A stretch of 40,173 nucleotides of DNA, taken from assembly GCF_000987955.1 (NCBI RefSeq), contig NZ_LAZU01000011.1:1-40173 (forward strand). The letters are read 5' to 3'. The stretch is from Paenibacillus sp. DMB20 (GTDB lineage: Bacteria; Bacillota; Bacilli; Paenibacillales; Paenibacillaceae). A program made the position numbers and the translations under genes. Shown one piece after another: positions 16,997-27,857 of the stretch (the stretch's first letter is position 1; each line of letters starts with the position of its first letter). The notes under the pieces were generated by a model. It saw nothing but the letters and a program-made list of their open reading frames with translations, was not told the DNA's origin and made no database searches.

Positions 16997-17629
16997 TTGA
17001 GTTATATCGTTTTCGGGGCTGGTGGTCATGCCAAGGTCGTGGTAGAGATTTTGCGTTCCCGCTCCGAGACCATCCTTGGCGTCATGGATGATCATTCTGA
17101 AGAGAAAGTGTGGAACGGACTCCCGGTTTTGGGAGGGGCCAATCGTATATACGAGTTAAAGGTGCGATACCCAGATGCCTTGTTCTTGGTGGCTATCGGA
17201 GACAATTCAACAAGAATGAGTATCGTTGCTCAGCTGGATAAGGCAGGGATTCGTTACGGGACAGCCGTTCATCCGAGTGCTGTTGTAGCATCGGATGCAG
17301 CGTTAGGGGAAGGAACGGTTGTCATGCCAATGGCAGTCATTAATTCAGCCGCTGAGATCGGGAATCATGTGATTATTAACACGGCTGCAACCGTAGACCA
17401 TGATTGCCGTATTGCGAATTTTACGCATATCTCTCCCGGCGTAAATCTGGCGGGCGGCGTAAAGGTGGGAGAAGCAGCCCACATTGGAATAGGCGCTGCT
17501 CTTATTCCGGGTGTCACGGTAGGGGCCGATACCATTGTCGGAGCGGCCTCATGCGTGATTCGGGACCTGCCGGACAGAGTAGTGGCTGTCGGTTGTCCAG
17601 CCAAAATCATAAAAAATCGTAAGGGATGA
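16997..17629 (+). CDS. Sugar O/N-acetyltransferase, PglD/NeuD/LegH-like
   Basis: The 210-residue protein has an N-terminal nucleotide-sugar-binding half (MSYIVFGAGGHAKVVVEIL) and a C-terminal left-handed beta-helix with hexapeptide repeats (about 90-200). NTAATVDHDCRIANFTHISP contains the His expected to be the catalytic base in PglD-type enzymes. It would N-acetylate the 4-amino group of the UDP sugar made by the adjacent aminotransferase. TTG 16997 follows AGGAGGG with good spacing. O-acetyltransferase activity of the NeuD type is an alternative, but the pathway otherwise lacks an N-acetyltransferase. Confidence 0.83.
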   Translation: MSYIVFGAGGHAKVVVEILRSRSETILGVMDDHSEEKVWNGLPVLGGANRIYELKVRYPDALFLVAIGDNSTRMSIVAQLDKAGIRYGTAVHPSAVVASDAALGEGTVVMPMAVINSAAEIGNHVIINTAATVDHDCRIANFTHISPGVNLAGGVKVGEAAHIGIGAALIPGVTVGADTIVGAASCVIRDLPDRVVAVGCPAKIIKNRKG

Positions 17630-17635
17630 GACAGG

Positions 17636-18778
17636 ATGTTAAATCGCGACAGAATCTATCTATCGTCTCCACACATGAGTGGATTGGAACAGCGGTATAT
17701 CTCGGAAGCGTTCGAAACGAACTGGATTGCGCCCTTGGGCCGAAATGTGGATTGTTTTGAAAAGGAACTGGCTGAATACGTAGGAAGCAAAGGAGCCGTC
17801 GCTTTAAGTTCCGGAACAGCCGCTATTCATTTAGCTTTGCTCTTGCTTGATGTAGGAAAGGACGACATCGTATTCTGCTCGTCCCTTACTTTTGTTGCGA
17901 GTGCGAACCCGATTTTGTATCAAGGGGCTATTCCTGTATTCATAGACTCGGCACCGGATACCTGGAATATGTCGCCGGAAGCCTTGGAGAACGCGCTTAA
18001 AGATTATGCAGCCAAAGGACTGAAGCCCAAGGCCGTCATAGTAGTCAATCTTTATGGTCAAAGTGCGGATTATAAGCGATTAAAAGACATCTGCGACGAA
18101 TATGAGGTGCCGATCATAGAAGATGCTGCCGAATCGTTGGGGGCTTCATGCGGTACCCAAAAGAGCGGAACCCTTGGCAAATTCGGTACCTTTTCTTTTA
18201 ACGGAAATAAAATCATAACGACTTCTGGCGGGGGGATGCTGGTTTCGGATGACATGGATCTGTTGTCCAAGGCCAGGTTTTACGCAACGCAAGCTAAAGA
18301 CCCTGCCCGGCATTATCAGCACAGCCAGGTTGGTTACAACTACCGTTTGAGCAACGTTTTGGCGGGAATTGGACGGGCGCAGCTTCAAGTGCTTGATGAT
18401 AGAATCTCCCGGAAGAGAGAGATCTATAATTTTTATTGCGAAGCTTTGTCGGAAATCGAAGGAATATCGTTTATGCCTGACGCGGTCTATGGTAAGTCAA
18501 CACGGTGGTTGACGGCCATGATGTTGGACCCGGACAAAATAAAAGTATCTGCCGGCGATATCGTAGATTACCTCGAGCAATATAACATTGAATCCCGCCC
18601 GGTATGGAAACCTCTCCACATGCAGCCGTTATTTAAAGGCGTTGAGTATTATAAGCACAGTGACAACGACGTAAGCCGCGAGTTGTTTGAGGGCGGTATT
18701 TGTTTGCCATCGGATACCAAAATGAGCCAAGAGGATCAAATGTTGGTTATAGGCAAAATAAAAGATAGATTAATTTAA
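17636..18778 (+). CDS. PLP-dependent UDP-sugar 4-aminotransferase (DegT/DnrJ/EryC1; PglE/EpsN/LegC-like)
   Basis: The 380-residue enzyme moves an amino group from glutamate to the 4-keto sugar. Typical features are IYLSSPHMSGLEQRYISEAF and NWIAPLGRNVDCFEKELAEY at the start, LSSGTAAIHLALLLL, EDAAESLGASCG and FSFNGNKIITTSGGG (about 183-197), whose Lys carries PLP. The N terminus looks more like PglE/EpsN than PseC, consistent with a UDP-bacillosamine intermediate. It begins 6 bp after the acetyltransferase gene and ends the six-gene legionaminate set. Confidence 0.88.
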   Translation: MLNRDRIYLSSPHMSGLEQRYISEAFETNWIAPLGRNVDCFEKELAEYVGSKGAVALSSGTAAIHLALLLLDVGKDDIVFCSSLTFVASANPILYQGAIPVFIDSAPDTWNMSPEALENALKDYAAKGLKPKAVIVVNLYGQSADYKRLKDICDEYEVPIIEDAAESLGASCGTQKSGTLGKFGTFSFNGNKIITTSGGGMLVSDDMDLLSKARFYATQAKDPARHYQHSQVGYNYRLSNVLAGIGRAQLQVLDDRISRKREIYNFYCEALSEIEGISFMPDAVYGKSTRWLTAMMLDPDKIKVSAGDIVDYLEQYNIESRPVWKPLHMQPLFKGVEYYKHSDNDVSRELFEGGICLPSDTKMSQEDQMLVIGKIKDRLI

Positions 18779-18832
18779 TCAACAGGGAAACAAACATAAC
18801 GGTTCATAGATTAAACAGTAAGGAGAGCGGTA

Positions 18833-20394
18833 ATGAGCATAAATTCGCAACTTAAGGAGATTAAAGATTTTGTTTCGGCAAATCAGTTCGTGGACCTCAA
18901 CTGCATCGTAATGTTAGAACAGATGATGAATTCATTAAAATCGACCTATGAAAATGGTAGTCTAAACGAAAGATTTTTTTATTGTTTCGGAGATAGAAGA
19001 CATACAGTCAAATGTCCCGGGATTAGCATTATATTTTAATTCCTTTTTACTTTCATGTACACATGAGCAACAATATTTAACTTTTATTTTTGATAGCGTT
19101 GAAGCGGAAGGTGTTGGGATAACCCCGCTTCATTTTGTATATTGGCAAATTACCAGGCTGCTGTTTGTAACACCTGAATTAAAAACGGAACTAAATAAAA
19201 ATAGACTTAGGAAACTGTACCATAAATATTTTGAGTTTTTTAACAGCCAAATCTCCCATGAAAACAACTGGATTTCATTGGAGGAAAGACGGCAGGATTT
19301 GATTGTCGTTATTGTTGGCCAATTTCTTTCCTTAGATCATAGCCCGACCAAAGTAGCTCTTGATCAATGCAAAGCAATTCATGACATGAACAAAAGAGTC
19401 ATGCTAATAAATACAGCGGATATGCCCAGGTCTTTAGCGACTCCATTTTACGATGCTGATTTTTTTTAATTATGTAAAAGAATATAACACGTATGACTCG
19501 ATCCCATATGAGAATATAGAATTCTCATTTTATCAGTTCGAGAGGGAAATGCCTGATGCTGATCATATAAGCGAGGTATTGCAAACGGTTAAACAATTAA
19601 AACCTTTGTTTGTATTATCAGTTTCGGGTTCCAACGTAACTGCAGATTTACTGTCAAATATAGTACCGGTTGTAACTTTATCGCTCTCATATGATCTTCC
19701 AATATCCAAGAGTACCTTTTCAATATTACCGAAAAAATTAGAAGAATCGGATCTTGAAACACTTAATGTATTTGATATAGATAAGGAATCAATCATTGAG
19801 AGTGTATTCACCTATAAATATGATCCTCCCAGATCTAAGCTGGCAAGAAGTGAATTTGGGTTTGATAACAGTAACTTCATAATAGCAGTGGTTGGAAATA
19901 GGCTCGACCTTGAATTAACGGATGAATTTTTGTTTGAACTTGAGGAATTGGTCAAGTCCAAGGACCATGTTCGAATTTTGTTTATTGGCGATTATGATAA
20001 TTATAACGAACATATGGACAGTTATTCCTCGTTAAAGAAACGTTCTATATTTATAGGCTTCCAGCCAGATCTGGCTGCCGTCTTTGAAGTATGCGACGCC
20101 TATTTAAATCCATTTCGAGCTGGAGGAGGAACATCCGCCGCCATTGCATTGAAACAAGGCCTTCCCATTTTCACATATGCCTATGGGGATGTGGCTTATA
20201 CTGCTGGAGAGTCCTTTCATATTACAAGTTTTAATGACATTAAAAAATTCGTTGATGATTGGAATGATCTCGTGTTTCGGGAGAATGCCAGGATTTGTGC
20301 GTTGAATAGAGCTGATGAAATTTTCAATAGTCAGAAAAAGCTTAAAGATATCATGAATAAGATGAGTCAATCTCACTATTTTTTTATGAGATAG
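18833..20394 (+). CDS. GT-B-type glycosyltransferase of unknown specificity (two frameshifts)
   Basis: I do not recognise a named gene. Repairing two T runs (T7 at 18974-18980; T8 at 19460-19467) by one base each gives a continuous protein of about 519 residues. The joins read NERFFIVSEIEDIQSNVPGL and FYDADFFNYVKEYNTY. The first 170 residues are helical and unfamiliar. The C-terminal half looks like a GT-B glycosyltransferase: SIFIGFQPDLAAVFEVCDAY then NPFRAGGGTSAAIALKQGLP, the donor-site glycine-rich motif. It lies between the legionaminate genes and a WecE/WecD-like pair, so a role in adding a second sugar to flagellin is inferred. It is clearly more AT-rich than the housekeeping genes. Confidence 0.7.
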
Positions 20395-20428
20395 GTTCAT
20401 CATTATTTCGGAAGTGAGAGATCAGATA

Positions 20429-21577
20429 ATGATTAACTTCAATGTACCTGCAATTATCGGGAAAGAATCAGAGTATATCATGGAGGCAATATCAAGTCAG
20501 TATTTGTCAGGAGACGGGAAATTCACCCGTTTATGTGCCGAGTGGTTTGAAGAAAAATTTGATGCAAAAAGAGCCTTATTAACGACTTCTTGTACTCATG
20601 CTTTGGAAATGGCAGCCATCCTGCTGGATATTAAGGAAGGCGATGAAATAATTATGCCCTCCTTTACATTCGTTTCTACCGCTAACGCTTTTGTATTACG
20701 AGGTGCAAAAATTGTCTTTGTGGATATTCGTCCGGATACGTTGAACATAAACGAAGAGTTAATCGAACAAGCTATAACAGATAAGACAAAAGCAATCGTT
20801 CCGGTTCATTACGCGGGAGTACCCTGTGAAATGGACAAGATAATGGATTTAGCCGGAAAATACGATTTAATAGTGATAGAAGATGCTGCCCAAGGGATAT
20901 TAAGCAGGTATAAAGGAAAGATGTTAGGTACGATAGGACATTTAGGATGTTTTAGTTTCCATGAAACTAAAAACGTTCATTGCGGGGAAGGGGGGGGCTT
21001 TATTAATAAATGATAGTAAATTTGTTGAGAGAGCAGAAATAATTCGTGAAAAGGGTACGAATAGATCTAAATTTTTTTAGAGGCCAAGTGGATAAATACA
21101 CTTGGGTCAGTATAGGTTCATCCTATCTTCCAAGTGAATTAAATGCCGCCTTTTTTATTGGCACAGCTAGAGTCTGCAGAGTCCATTATTAGAAACAGAT
21201 TGGACAGTTGGAATGTCTACATGGATAAATTGAAGCCTTTGGTTCAGAAGGGGTTAATTGAGGTGCCTTCTCTGATGTCCACTTGCACTCATAATGCTCA
21301 TGTATTTTATATTAAAGTTCAGGATTTAGATACTAGAACAAAGTTGTTGAAATTTTTAAAAGATCACCATGTCATGGCTGTTTTTCATTATGTACCTCTT
21401 CATAGTTCAAAAGCGGGGGAGCAATATGGAAGATTTAATGGAGAGGATGTTTTCACCACGAAAGAAAGCGAACGATTGATTAGACTGCCTCTCTACTATG
21501 GAATCAAAGATTCAGAAATGGCACACATCATTGATTGTTTGTATACATTCTTTGCTCACTTTGATGAATCTAAATAA
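20429..21577 (+). CDS. wecE: dTDP-4-amino-4,6-dideoxyhexose transaminase, WecE/RffA family (three frameshifts)
   Basis: WecE/RffA transfers an amino group to C4 of dTDP-4-keto-6-deoxyglucose. The start MINFNVPAIIGKESEYIMEA and SGDGKFTRLCAEWFEEKF match the family, as do TTSCTHALEMAA, EDAAQG and SFHETKNVHCGEGG, where the Lys is the PLP site. Three runs break it: G8 20990-20997, T7 21072-21078 and T6 21151-21156. Removing one base from each yields EGGALLINDSKF, SKFFRGQVDKYTWVS and ELNAAFLLAQLESAES, with about 381 residues in total, close to E. coli RffA. ATG 20429 is chosen over GTG 20414. A VioA-like (gluco) product cannot be excluded. No rmlA or rmlB is in the window. Confidence 0.85.
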
Positions 21578-21588
21578 GGGGGCCAGAG

Positions 21589-22333
21589 ATGATTCATTAC
21601 CTGGAGTGGGATTCTGAATTTTTTGGCATAAACATGGCTGAGATAGACCCCCGATTATCGTTTTCCCCGGCATGCATGTATGAGTTTATTAAAGAGCATA
21701 AATTGGATTTTATCCAGGCACTATGCGAGATAAACAATTTATCTTTCATTCACATGCTTGAAGCTAATCATTTTCATATGGCTGATCAAAAGGTTACCCT
21801 TAAAACACATTTACAAGATGACCACATTAATGAATGTACAATCGAGGCGGCTCAAATAAGTGACATCCATCTGTTAAGGGATATTGTTAAGGATATGTTT
21901 TTGGAAAGCAGGTTCTACGGCTTTGATCAAATTTTTTAGCAGAAACAAAGTAAATTCTTTTTATCAACTTTGGATCGAAAAGTCGGTAAAGGGTTCATTT
22001 GATGATTATTGCTTGCTTTTTAAAAGTAATGGGAAGATTTTGGGTTTTGCGACTATAAGAGAACATAAGGATGAAAAGACTGCAAGTATCGGGCTTTTAG
22101 GGATCACCCCCGAATCTCAAGGGCGGGGTTATGGTACCCGATTAATTGAAGATTTGAAAGTGTTTCTGGTCCGGAGACAAATAAAGCAACTTATGGTTGC
22201 AACCCAAGGGAGAAATTATAAAGCATTAAATTTGTACATTAAGAGTGGGTTCAAGATTAACAAAATTGAGAGCTGGTTTTATTGGTCGAAGAAATTGACT
22301 GGGTCCTATGAATATAAAGACTTTTCTAGGTGA
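21589..22333 (+). CDS. wecD: dTDP-4-amino-sugar N-acetyltransferase, WecD-like GNAT (frameshifted)
   Basis: WecD (RffC) N-acetylates dTDP-Fuc4N using acetyl-CoA. The repaired protein has about 247 residues. An N-terminal part (IHYLEWDSEFFGINMAEI) leads to a C-terminal GNAT domain with the acetyl-CoA motif ESQGRGYGTRLIEDL and ATQGRNYKALNLYIKSGF. The linker SRFYGFDQIFSRNKVNSFYQ then LWIEKSVKGSFDDYCLL resembles WecD's SRF…W…A.G.FD. Its frame is restored only by removing one T from a T6 run (21932-21937). It follows the wecE-like gene by 11 bp, the same pairing as in enterobacterial common antigen clusters, which strengthens both calls. Confidence 0.82.
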
Positions 22334-22436
22334 CAGGAAATAAAAATAACTCCCCCTGTTTCACCCCCTCCCTTTCGGGTTAAATAAAAAAATGATAGCC
22401 TTTACATTTCTGCCGGAACTGATACTTTTGTCTGGA

Positions 22437-22466
22437 TTGACAATGGATATCTTTGGGTGTTATAGT
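22437..22466 (+). promoter_or_regulatory. SigmaA promoter of the cold-shock gene
   Basis: TTGACA (22437-22442), an 18-bp spacer and TATAGT (22461-22466) are close to the sigma-A consensus. It leaves a leader of about 55 bases before the start codon, short for a thermosensing cold-shock leader but not without structure potential. No clear terminator is seen between the wecD-like stop (22333) and this promoter. Confidence 0.78.
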
Positions 22467-22527
22467 CGGAAATGTGGACAAAAGGTGTCAACACACTTTT
22501 ATTTGATGATGAAGGGAATGTTAGTGC

Positions 22528-22725
22528 ATGCAAGGTAAAGTTAAATGGTTCAACGCTGAAAAGGGTTATGGCTTCATCGAAACCGAAGAAGGCGGCGACG
22601 TATTCGTTCACTTCTCCGCAATCCAGTCCGAAGGTTTCAAAACTCTGGAAGAAGGACAATCCGTTGAGTTTGAAATCGTTGAAGGCGCTCGCGGACCGCA
22701 AGCAGCTAACGTAATCAAATTATAA
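22528..22725 (+). CDS. Cold-shock protein (CspA/CspB family)
   Basis: The 65-residue single OB-fold protein binds single-stranded RNA and DNA and acts as an RNA chaperone. RNP-1 (KGYGFIE, about residues 13-19) and RNP-2 (VFVHFSAI, about 26-33) are intact. [16 protein letters not shown] and [10 protein letters not shown] are typical ends. It has its own sigma-A promoter and terminator, so it is a single-gene unit. Confidence 0.95.
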   Translation: MQGKVKWFNAEKGYGFIETEEGGDVFVHFSAIQSEGFKTLEEGQSVEFEIVEGARGPQAANVIKL

Positions 22726-22790
22726 TCATCCCGGCCCAGCCGACCTACATATACGGTAAGATGGTTAACAATTGAAGATTCGGTAGCGAC

Positions 22791-22821
22791 AAGACTCTGG
22801 TGTTTCCAGGGTCTTTTTTTT
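22791..22821 (+). terminator. Intrinsic terminator of the cold-shock gene
   Basis: AGACTCTGG (22792-22800) pairs with CCAGGGTCT (22806-22814) around a 5-base loop and is followed by a T run to 22821. Confidence 0.88.
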
Positions 22822-22901
22822 ATTTCACCCTCAGCAAAACCGTGCATTTTCGCCCGTTCTTGAAACCGCATACACCAAATTAACATACATAAAATCGTCT
22901 T

Positions 22902-22930
22902 TTTACATCAGCTTAACAAAGTGTTATAAT
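22902..22930 (+). promoter_or_regulatory. SigmaA promoter of hpf
   Basis: TTTACA (22902-22907), a 17-bp spacer and TATAAT (22925-22930) make a near-consensus sigma-A promoter 25 bp before the hpf start, so the leader is very short. No sigma-B or sigma-H style sequence was noticed. Confidence 0.83.
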
Positions 22931-22954
22931 GAAGGTGCAAAGGAGGAGTGCCCT

Positions 22955-23518
22955 ATGCAATTCAGTATTCGAGGTCAACAAATTGAAGTGACCGAGGCTT
23001 TAAAGGACTACGTTGACAAGAAACTTGCAAGACTTGACAAGTATTTTGATGCACCCCCCACCTCTGAAGGATACGTAACGTTAAGTGTCATTCGAGGATT
23101 GCACACGGTGGAAGTGACGATTCCGCTGACGGGCGTAGTGCTCCGGGCAGAGGACCGAAGCGATGACATGTACGCTTCCATTGACGCTGTTGTGGACAAG
23201 TTGGAACGCCAAATCCGCAAGCATAAGACCAAGCTGAACCGCAAATTCCGCGAGAAGGGCAGTCTGAAGACGCTGTTCGTGGAGGACGGATCGGCAACAG
23301 GCTCCGTAGCTGTGGAGCAGGAAGAAACCGATGACGATGAATGGAAAGTGGTGCGTACCAAGCGGTTTACCATGAAGCCGATGGACGTGGAAGAAGCCAT
23401 TTTGCAAATGAACATGGTTGGGCATAATTTCTTCGTATTTACCAACATTGATTCGCAGGAAGTTAATGTCGTCTACAAACGCGATGACGGAAAGTACGGT
23501 TTGATCGAGCGGGATTAA
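22955..23518 (+). CDS. hpf: Long-form ribosome hibernation promoting factor (HPF)
   Basis: Long HPF binds the 30S decoding centre and dimerises ribosomes into inactive 100S particles in stationary phase. The product has 187 residues. The N-terminal domain (MQFSIRGQQIEVTEALKDYV then KKLARLDKYFD) and the C-terminal dimerisation domain (RFTMKPMDVEEAILQMNMVG then NFFVFTNIDSQEVNVVYKR) are both present, joined by an acidic linker (EQEETDDDEW). The start follows AAAGGAGGAG. It commonly lies just before secA in Firmicutes, as here. Confidence 0.96.
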   Translation: MQFSIRGQQIEVTEALKDYVDKKLARLDKYFDAPPTSEGYVTLSVIRGLHTVEVTIPLTGVVLRAEDRSDDMYASIDAVVDKLERQIRKHKTKLNRKFREKGSLKTLFVEDGSATGSVAVEQEETDDDEWKVVRTKRFTMKPMDVEEAILQMNMVGHNFFVFTNIDSQEVNVVYKRDDGKYGLIERD

Positions 23519-23587
23519 ACCCACGGTCCAAAACAAGCGTACTCGCAAGATCCGGATTTGCGGCTTAAACCCAGAAATGCGTAAGAT

Positions 23588-23628
23588 GAGCCTTCACCCG
23601 TGAACAGCGGGTGGGGCTCTTTGTTCTT
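23588..23628 (+). terminator. Intrinsic terminator after hpf
   Basis: GAGCC plus CACCCG (23588-23600) pair with CGGGTG plus GGCTC (23608-23619) with a small internal loop, followed by a T-rich stretch (TTTGTTCTT). It separates hpf from the secA transcript. Confidence 0.75.
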
Positions 23629-23655
23629 CCATATATAAGATGTGATGCCTTAATG

Positions 23656-23684
23656 TTGCGGCATCTCTTACAAACTGTTACAAT
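23656..23684 (+). promoter_or_regulatory. Candidate sigma-A promoter of secA
   Basis: TTGCGG (23656-23661), a 17-bp spacer and TACAAT (23679-23684). It would give a leader of about 240 bases containing the conserved element at 23747-23850. An inverted repeat GATGCC/GGCATC (23644-23649/23660-23665) overlaps the -35 region and may be regulatory or chance. Confidence 0.5.
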
Positions 23685-23746
23685 TTATGAAAACACGTCA
23701 TCTTGCGGGCAAGGCAACTCTTGCTGTCAGGAGTGAAAAATTTTCA

Positions 23747-23850
23747 AATATAAGAAAGTATAGTTATCATTTACACTTGGCTTATATTTATAGCAGAAAC
23801 ACCGTTATCCTACTGAGAGGACGACGCCATCGTTTCTACTTGTTAGGTTT
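23747..23850 (+). repeat. Conserved leader element, copy B (upstream of secA)
   Basis: AATATAAGAAAGTATA (23747-23762) and TACACTTGGCTTATAT (23772-23787) form the same hairpin as copy A, with one A-C mismatch. A small hairpin follows (TCCT/AGGA, about 23807-23820), then CGTTTCTACTTGTTAGG (23831-23847), which matches the copy A tail at 14 of 17 positions. The rest of the 416-bp gap between hpf and secA (23519-23934) holds the hpf terminator and the candidate promoter. Confidence 0.6.
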
Positions 23851-23934
23851 CAAGAATCGATTTCATCAACCGACCCTTTTATTCCCTTTAATGAAGTTGA
23901 TTCTATCATCTGTTTTGCACGAAAGGGGTTAACC

Positions 23935-26442
<2,508 letters not shown>

Positions 26443-26492
26443 GAGTATCCGCAAATACTGAAACAGGTTCCGCCGATAAGGCGGCACATCCC

Positions 26493-26574
26493 AAACTCCC
26501 TTGAGTCGGGCAGGGGACACCGGAGGCATAAAGTCGAACCGGTGTTTCCCTGTCTGCGCTTAAGGGAGTTTATC
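26493..26574 (+). terminator. Long two-part hairpin between secA and prfB
   Basis: AAACTCCCTT (26493-26502) pairs with AAGGGAGTTT (26562-26571). Inside it CAGGGGACACCGG (26511-26523) pairs with CCGGTGTTTCCCTG (26539-26552). Only TTT follows directly, so it is either a weak terminator of secA or an mRNA stability/regulatory structure. The rest of the 284-bp gap has a TATAAT (26687-26692) before prfB but no convincing -35. Confidence 0.5.
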
Positions 26575-26726
26575 TGAATACCGGCCGGAACCGGGCCATC
26601 CGTCGAACTTCAAGCACGGGACACGGGTTATTTCGGTATGAACCATTTACTGCCGCTGAGGGGAACGTTCTTGCCCCCTTAAAGGATATAATGAATATAA
26701 GTGCCAAAAAGAAAGGAAGAAGCGTG

Positions 26727-27840
26727 ATGATCGATCCAAGCATAAAGCAAGACCTGCGCGAAGTCAGCAAGAAACTTACCAATCTTAGGGGGTCTCTTTG
26801 ACTTAGATCTCAAACAGGAAATGATCGCGAATTTTGAGGAGAAAATGGCTGCGCCCGACTTCTGGGACGATAACGAAAAAGCTCAAGGCATCATCTCGGA
26901 GATGAATGCCGTGAAATCGGCTGTGGATCAATACGAAAAGCTTCAGCAGGAATATGACGACACGGTTGTCATGATTGAGCTGGCCGATGAAGAAGGGGAC
27001 GATTCGCTCACGAGCGAACTTGGCGAATCGGTCAAGGATATCGTCAAGCGCGTGGAGGAATTCGAGCTTCAGCTGCTGCTCAACCAGCCGTACGACAAAA
27101 TGAGTGCCATTTTGGAGCTTCATCCGGGTGCGGGCGGCACCGAGTCCCAGGATTGGGGCCAAATGCTGCACCGCATGTATACCCGCTGGGCGGAGAAGCG
27201 AGGCTTCAAGGTGGAAACGCTCGATTATTTGCCGGGAGACGAAGCGGGCATCAAAAGCGTCACGCTGCTCATTAAAGGCTACAACGCCTACGGTTACTTA
27301 AAAGCCGAGAAAGGCGTGCACCGCCTTGTGCGGATTTCGCCGTTCGATTCCTCGGGACGCCGGCACACCTCATTCGTATCCTGCGACGTGGTGCCGGAAA
27401 TTACGGATGACGTGGAAATCGAAATCCGGACCGAGGATTTGAAAATCGATACCTACCGCGCCAGCGGCGCGGGCGGACAGCATATCAACACGACCGACTC
27501 CGCGGTGCGGATCACGCATATCCCGACCGGCGTGGTGGTAACCTGCCAGAACGAACGCTCCCAGATCAAAAACCGCGAGCGCGCGATGACCATGCTCCGT
27601 TCCAAGCTCTACGAGCGGAAAATCGAGGAGCAGCAGCAGCAGTTGGCCGAAATCCGCGGCGAGCAGTCGGACATTGCGTGGGGCAGCCAAATCCGCTCCT
27701 ACGTGTTCCATCCATACAGCATGGTCAAGGATCACCGTACCCAGGTGGAAACCGGGAATGTGGGGGCCGTCATGGATGGCGACCTGGATCCCTTTATCGA
27801 CGGATACCTGCGCAGTCAGATCAAACAGGACGTTGAGTAA
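26727..27840 (+). CDS. prfB: Peptide chain release factor 2 with programmed +1 frameshift
   Basis: RF2 recognises UGA and UAA and triggers peptide release. The first 24 codons ([20 protein letters not shown]…) end at CTT TGA (26796-26801). The frameshift signal is intact: a Shine-Dalgarno-like AGGGGG (26787-26792), CTT, then UGA followed by C. Slippage by +1 continues in frame as [20 protein letters not shown], giving about 370 residues in all. The anticodon-like SPFDSS (about 206) and catalytic [12 protein letters not shown] are present. Low RF2 lets ribosomes pause at UGA and shift, which is autoregulation. This is a true recoding site, unlike the homopolymer breaks elsewhere in the window. 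Confidence 0.97.
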
Positions 27841-27857
27841 GGGGAGTAGGATATAAC

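Noticed and set aside
13071..18778. Pseudaminic acid or plain sialic acid pathway
   Set aside because: The dehydratase lacks the PseB Tyr and no PseG-like hydrolase is present; sialic acid synthesis would not need a dehydratase and aminotransferase.
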